Shown here: positions 3,929 through 6,384 of the stretch, piece by piece
How positions within the stretch are numbered: the stretch's first letter is position 1
How the letters are laid out: each line of letters begins with the position of its first letter
DNA from: Actinomycetes bacterium
Lineage (GTDB): Bacteria > Actinomycetota > Actinomycetes > Actinomycetales > Cellulomonadaceae
Direction of reading: 5' to 3'
Assembly (NCBI GenBank): GCA_023412515.1
Contig: JAEYNO010000172.1
Location: 1-6,384 of the forward strand
DNA length: 6,384 nt
Translations under genes and position numbers: made by a program
The notes under the pieces: model-generated
Database searches by the model: none
Told to the model about the DNA's origin: nothing
The model's input: only the letters and a program-made list of their open reading frames with translations

Positions 3929-6384
3929 TCAGTCGTCGGCGGGGTCAGGCCCGCCGTCCCTCTCCTCGTCGTCCGGCCCGTCCGCGGCACCCGTGTCGCC
4001 GCGCAGCATCGCGAGCGTGCCGGGCAGGTCGTCGGGCTGCACGAGGACCTCGCGCGCCTTGGACCCCTCGGAGGGGCCGACGATCTCGCGGGACTCGAGC
4101 AGGTCCATGAGCCGCCCGGCCTTGGCGAAGCCGACCCGCAGCTTGCGCTGCAGCATCGAGGTCGAGCCGAACTGGGTCGTGACGACCAGCTCGGCGGCCT
4201 GCAGCAGCAGGTCGAGGTCGTCGCCGATGTCCTCGTCGACCTGCTTCTTGGCGGCGACGACCGTGACGTCCTCGCGGTAGACGGGCTTGAGCTGCGCCTT
4301 GACGTGCTCGACGACGGCGTGGATCTCGGACTCGGCGACCCACGCGCCCTGCGTGCGCATCGGCTTGGCGGCGCCCATCGGCAGGAACAGCGCGTCGCCC
4401 TGGCCGATGAGCTTCTCGGCGCCCGGCTGGTCGAGGACGACGCGCGAGTCGGTGAGCGAGGACGTCGCGAACGCGAGGCGCGACGGCACGTTGGCCTTGA
4501 TCAGCCCGGTGACGACGTCGACCGACGGGCGCTGCGTCGCGAGCACGAGGTGGATCCCGGCGGCGCGCGCGAGCTGCGTGATGCGCTGGATGGACGCCTC
4601 GACGTCGCGCGGGGCGACCATCATGAGGTCGGCGAGCTCGTCGACGATCACCAGCAGGTACGGGTAGGTCGCGATCTTGCGCTCGGACCCCGGCAGCGGC
4701 TTGACCTTGCCCGCGCGGACCGCGGCGTTGAAGTCGTCGATGTGCTTGTAGCCGAACATCGCGAGGTCGTCGTATCGCGCCTCCATCTCCTTGACCACCC
4801 ACTCGAGGGCCTCGGCGGCCTTCTTGGGGTTGGTGATGATGGGCGTGATGAGGTGCGGGATGCCCTCGTACAGCGTGAGCTCGACGCGCTTGGGGTCGAC
4901 GAGGATCATGCGGACCTCGTCGGGCGTGGATCGCATGAGGATCGAGACGATCATCGAGTTGACGAACGACGACTTGCCCGCGCCGGTGGCCCCCGCGACG
5001 AGCAGGTGGGGCATCTTCGCGAGGTTCGCGACGACGTAGCCGCCCTCGACGTCCTTGCCGACGCCGATGACCATGGGGTGCTCGGACCGCTTCGCCGCGC
5101 TCGAGCGCAGCACGTCGCCGAGCGCGACCGTCTCGCGGTCGGTGTTGGGGATCTCGATGCCGATGGCCGACTTGCCGGGGATCGGCGACAGGATGCGCAC
5201 GTCCGCGCTCGCGACCGCGTAGGCGATGTTCTTGCTCAGCGCCGTGACCCGCTCGACCTTGACGCCCTGACCGAGCTCGACCTCGTACCGCGTGACGGTC
5301 GGGCCACGCGTGAACCCGGTGACCTGCGCGTCGATCTGGAACTGCTCGAGGACCGACGTGAGCGACTCGACGACGCGGTCGTTCGCGGCCGAGCGCACCT
5401 TGTGCGGCGCCCCCTTGGCCAGCGCGTCCTCGTGCGGCAGCAGGTAGACGACGTCGCCCTCGAGCATCGGCTGCTCGCCGCGCGGCACGCCGGTCGGGGC
5501 CGGGGCCGTGAGCTCGGGCGTGACGACCGCGGTGGGTGCGGTGGCGGCCGCGGGCGGCATGCGGCGCGTCTCGACCACGTCAGGGACGTCGTCGACGTCG
5601 TCGAGGTCCTCGTGGTGGACCTGGGCGGCGCGCTCGAACGCCTCGTCGCCCTCGTACTCGTCGAGGCGGCGGTCGTCGGGGTCCGGGACGTCGTCGGCGC
5701 GCCGGCGGCCGAGCAGCGAGCGGCGCTTCTTCGCGGGCGGCTCGGGCCGGGCGCTGTGCAGCGCCTCGATCACGAGCGGCGCGTCCTCGTCGTCCGCGAC
5801 CGCCGCGCTCTCGTGCTGGCCCGTGAGTCGCCGGTACAGGCCCTGCAGACGCGGTCCGATCTGGTGCACGGGGGTCGCGGTGACGACCAGCACGCCGAAG
5901 AACGCGAGGATCCCGAGCAGCAGACCCGCGACGACCGGCGTCAGCAGGGTCGCGAGCGGCGTGCCGACGGCGAACCCGACGATGCCGCCGGCCGCGCGGA
6001 CGGCCGCCATGTCCTGCGTGCCGGGCTGCCCGTGCGTGAGGTGCACGATCCCGCACACGGCGATCGTGATCGCGCCCAGGCCGATGCCGATGCGCGAGTT
6101 GGCCTGCACGCGCTCGGGGTGCCGCATGAGGCGCACCGACACGCCCAGCAGCACGACCGGCACCGCGACGCCGACGACCCCGAACGTCCCGGCCACGACG
6201 TTGTGGATCACGTCGCCCGCCGTGCCGGACAGGTCCCACCACTCGCGCGCGGCGACGACCACCGCGAGGCCGAGCAGCGTGAGCGCGAGACCGTCGCGCC
6301 GGTGCGCCGGGTCGAGGTCGCGCGCACCGGCGCCGACGTGCCGCGCGGTGCCGCCCACGACGTGCGCGACGCCCATCCACGCGC
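3929..6384 (-). CDS. ftsK: DNA translocase FtsK (5' end cut by the window edge)
   Basis: FtsK/SpoIIIE family ATPase that anchors at the division septum and pumps chromosomal DNA toward dif for dimer resolution and segregation. Residue numbers count from the Met at 6376. Hydrophobic segments at about 30-44, 58-82, 97-115 and 132-166 form the FtsK 4TM-type membrane anchor. Residues about 185-310 are an acidic, Pro/Ala-rich linker. The motor follows: alpha region about 320-410, Walker A GATGAGKS at 462-469, Walker B LLVIVDE at 574-580, and LATQRP at 612-617. A C-terminal winged-helix gamma domain (about 733-780, starting FGSTSMLQRK) normally reads KOPS. The frame stays open through the last bases (Ala-Trp codons before the Met). 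Actinobacterial FtsK proteins carry a similar W-hG-AH stretch inside the protein, so 6376 is probably an internal Met and the true start lies outside the window. The stop is TGA at 3931-3929. Identification is very secure; the missing N-terminus cannot be judged. Confidence 0.97.
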   Translation of the reverse strand, partial: AWMGVAHVVGGTARHVGAGARDLDPAHRRDGLALTLLGLAVVVAAREWWDLSGTAGDVIHNVVAGTFGVVGVAVPVVLLGVSVRLMRHPERVQANSRIGIGLGAITIAVCGIVHLTHGQPGTQDMAAVRAAGGIVGFAVGTPLATLLTPVVAGLLLGILAFFGVLVVTATPVHQIGPRLQGLYRRLTGQHESAAVADDEDAPLVIEALHSARPEPPAKKRRSLLGRRRADDVPDPDDRRLDEYEGDEAFERAAQVHHEDLDDVDDVPDVVETRRMPPAAATAPTAVVTPELTAPAPTGVPRGEQPMLEGDVVYLLPHEDALAKGAPHKVRSAANDRVVESLTSVLEQFQIDAQVTGFTRGPTVTRYEVELGQGVKVERVTALSKNIAYAVASADVRILSPIPGKSAIGIEIPNTDRETVALGDVLRSSAAKRSEHPMVIGVGKDVEGGYVVANLAKMPHLLVAGATGAGKSSFVNSMIVSILMRSTPDEVRMILVDPKRVELTLYEGIPHLITPIITNPKKAAEALEWVVKEMEARYDDLAMFGYKHIDDFNAAVRAGKVKPLPGSERKIATYPYLLVIVDELADLMMVAPRDVEASIQRITQLARAAGIHLVLATQRPSVDVVTGLIKANVPSRLAFATSSLTDSRVVLDQPGAEKLIGQGDALFLPMGAAKPMRTQGAWVAESEIHAVVEHVKAQLKPVYREDVTVVAAKKQVDEDIGDDLDLLLQAAELVVTTQFGSTSMLQRKLRVGFAKAGRLMDLLESREIVGPSEGSKAREVLVQPDDLPGTLAMLRGDTGAADGPDDEERDGGPDPADD

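Noticed and set aside
1714..3990. 758-codon minus-strand frame parallel to the GGDEF-EAL gene
   Set aside because: Arg/Ala/Gly-rich out-of-frame translation with no domain, overlapping the frame that carries PAS, GGDEF and EAL motifs.
2773..4280. Long plus-strand frames opposite the 5' part of the GGDEF-EAL gene and the 3' end of ftsK
   Set aside because: Ser/Thr/Arg- or Arg/His-rich shadow translations without family motifs or a ribosome binding site.

Overview
The window is very GC-rich, and every supported gene lies on the minus strand. It reads as one stretch of actinobacterial chromosome. The gene set and its order (ftsK, pgsA, cinA, clgR) match the conserved actinobacterial neighbourhood, seen for example around ftsK/pgsA3/clgR in Mycobacterium. 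GC content and protein style suggest a Cellulomonas-like member of the Micrococcales, but that placement is inference from composition and order, not from a database search.

Layout in the direction of transcription (right to left): (1) ftsK, the septal DNA translocase, enters at the right edge with its 5' end cut off and stops at 3929. (2) Eleven bases later comes a membrane-anchored PAS-PAS-GGDEF-EAL protein (1752-3917), a cyclic-di-GMP synthesis/breakdown enzyme. (3) After about 85 bases comes pgsA (CDP-diacylglycerol--glycerol-3-phosphate 3-phosphatidyltransferase), whose preferred GTG start at 1666 has a -10-like TAGGCT 7 nt upstream, suggesting a leaderless transcript. (4) cinA (C-terminal amidohydrolase domain only) overlaps the pgsA stop by the 4 bases GTGA. 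(5) A 208-base gap follows, holding an ECF sigma-R/H-type promoter candidate, a 12-bp palindrome at the predicted transcription start and a GNRA-capped hairpin in the predicted leader. (6) clgR, the Xre-type activator of Clp protease genes, follows behind a strong ribosome binding site and ends in front of a 10-bp hairpin at the left edge.

FtsK (chromosome translocation at the septum), PgsA (anionic membrane lipid), CinA (NMN recycling or DNA-damage-related salvage) and ClgR (proteolytic stress response) form a cell-envelope and genome-maintenance block. The least expected member is the c-di-GMP enzyme sitting tightly behind ftsK. Its active-site motifs look intact in both halves, while the GGDEF inhibitory site is missing. 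No mobile elements, CRISPR arrays, tRNA or rRNA genes were seen. I did not find a clearly new biological system; the most interesting signals are the c-di-GMP gene insertion and the non-coding structure upstream of clgR.
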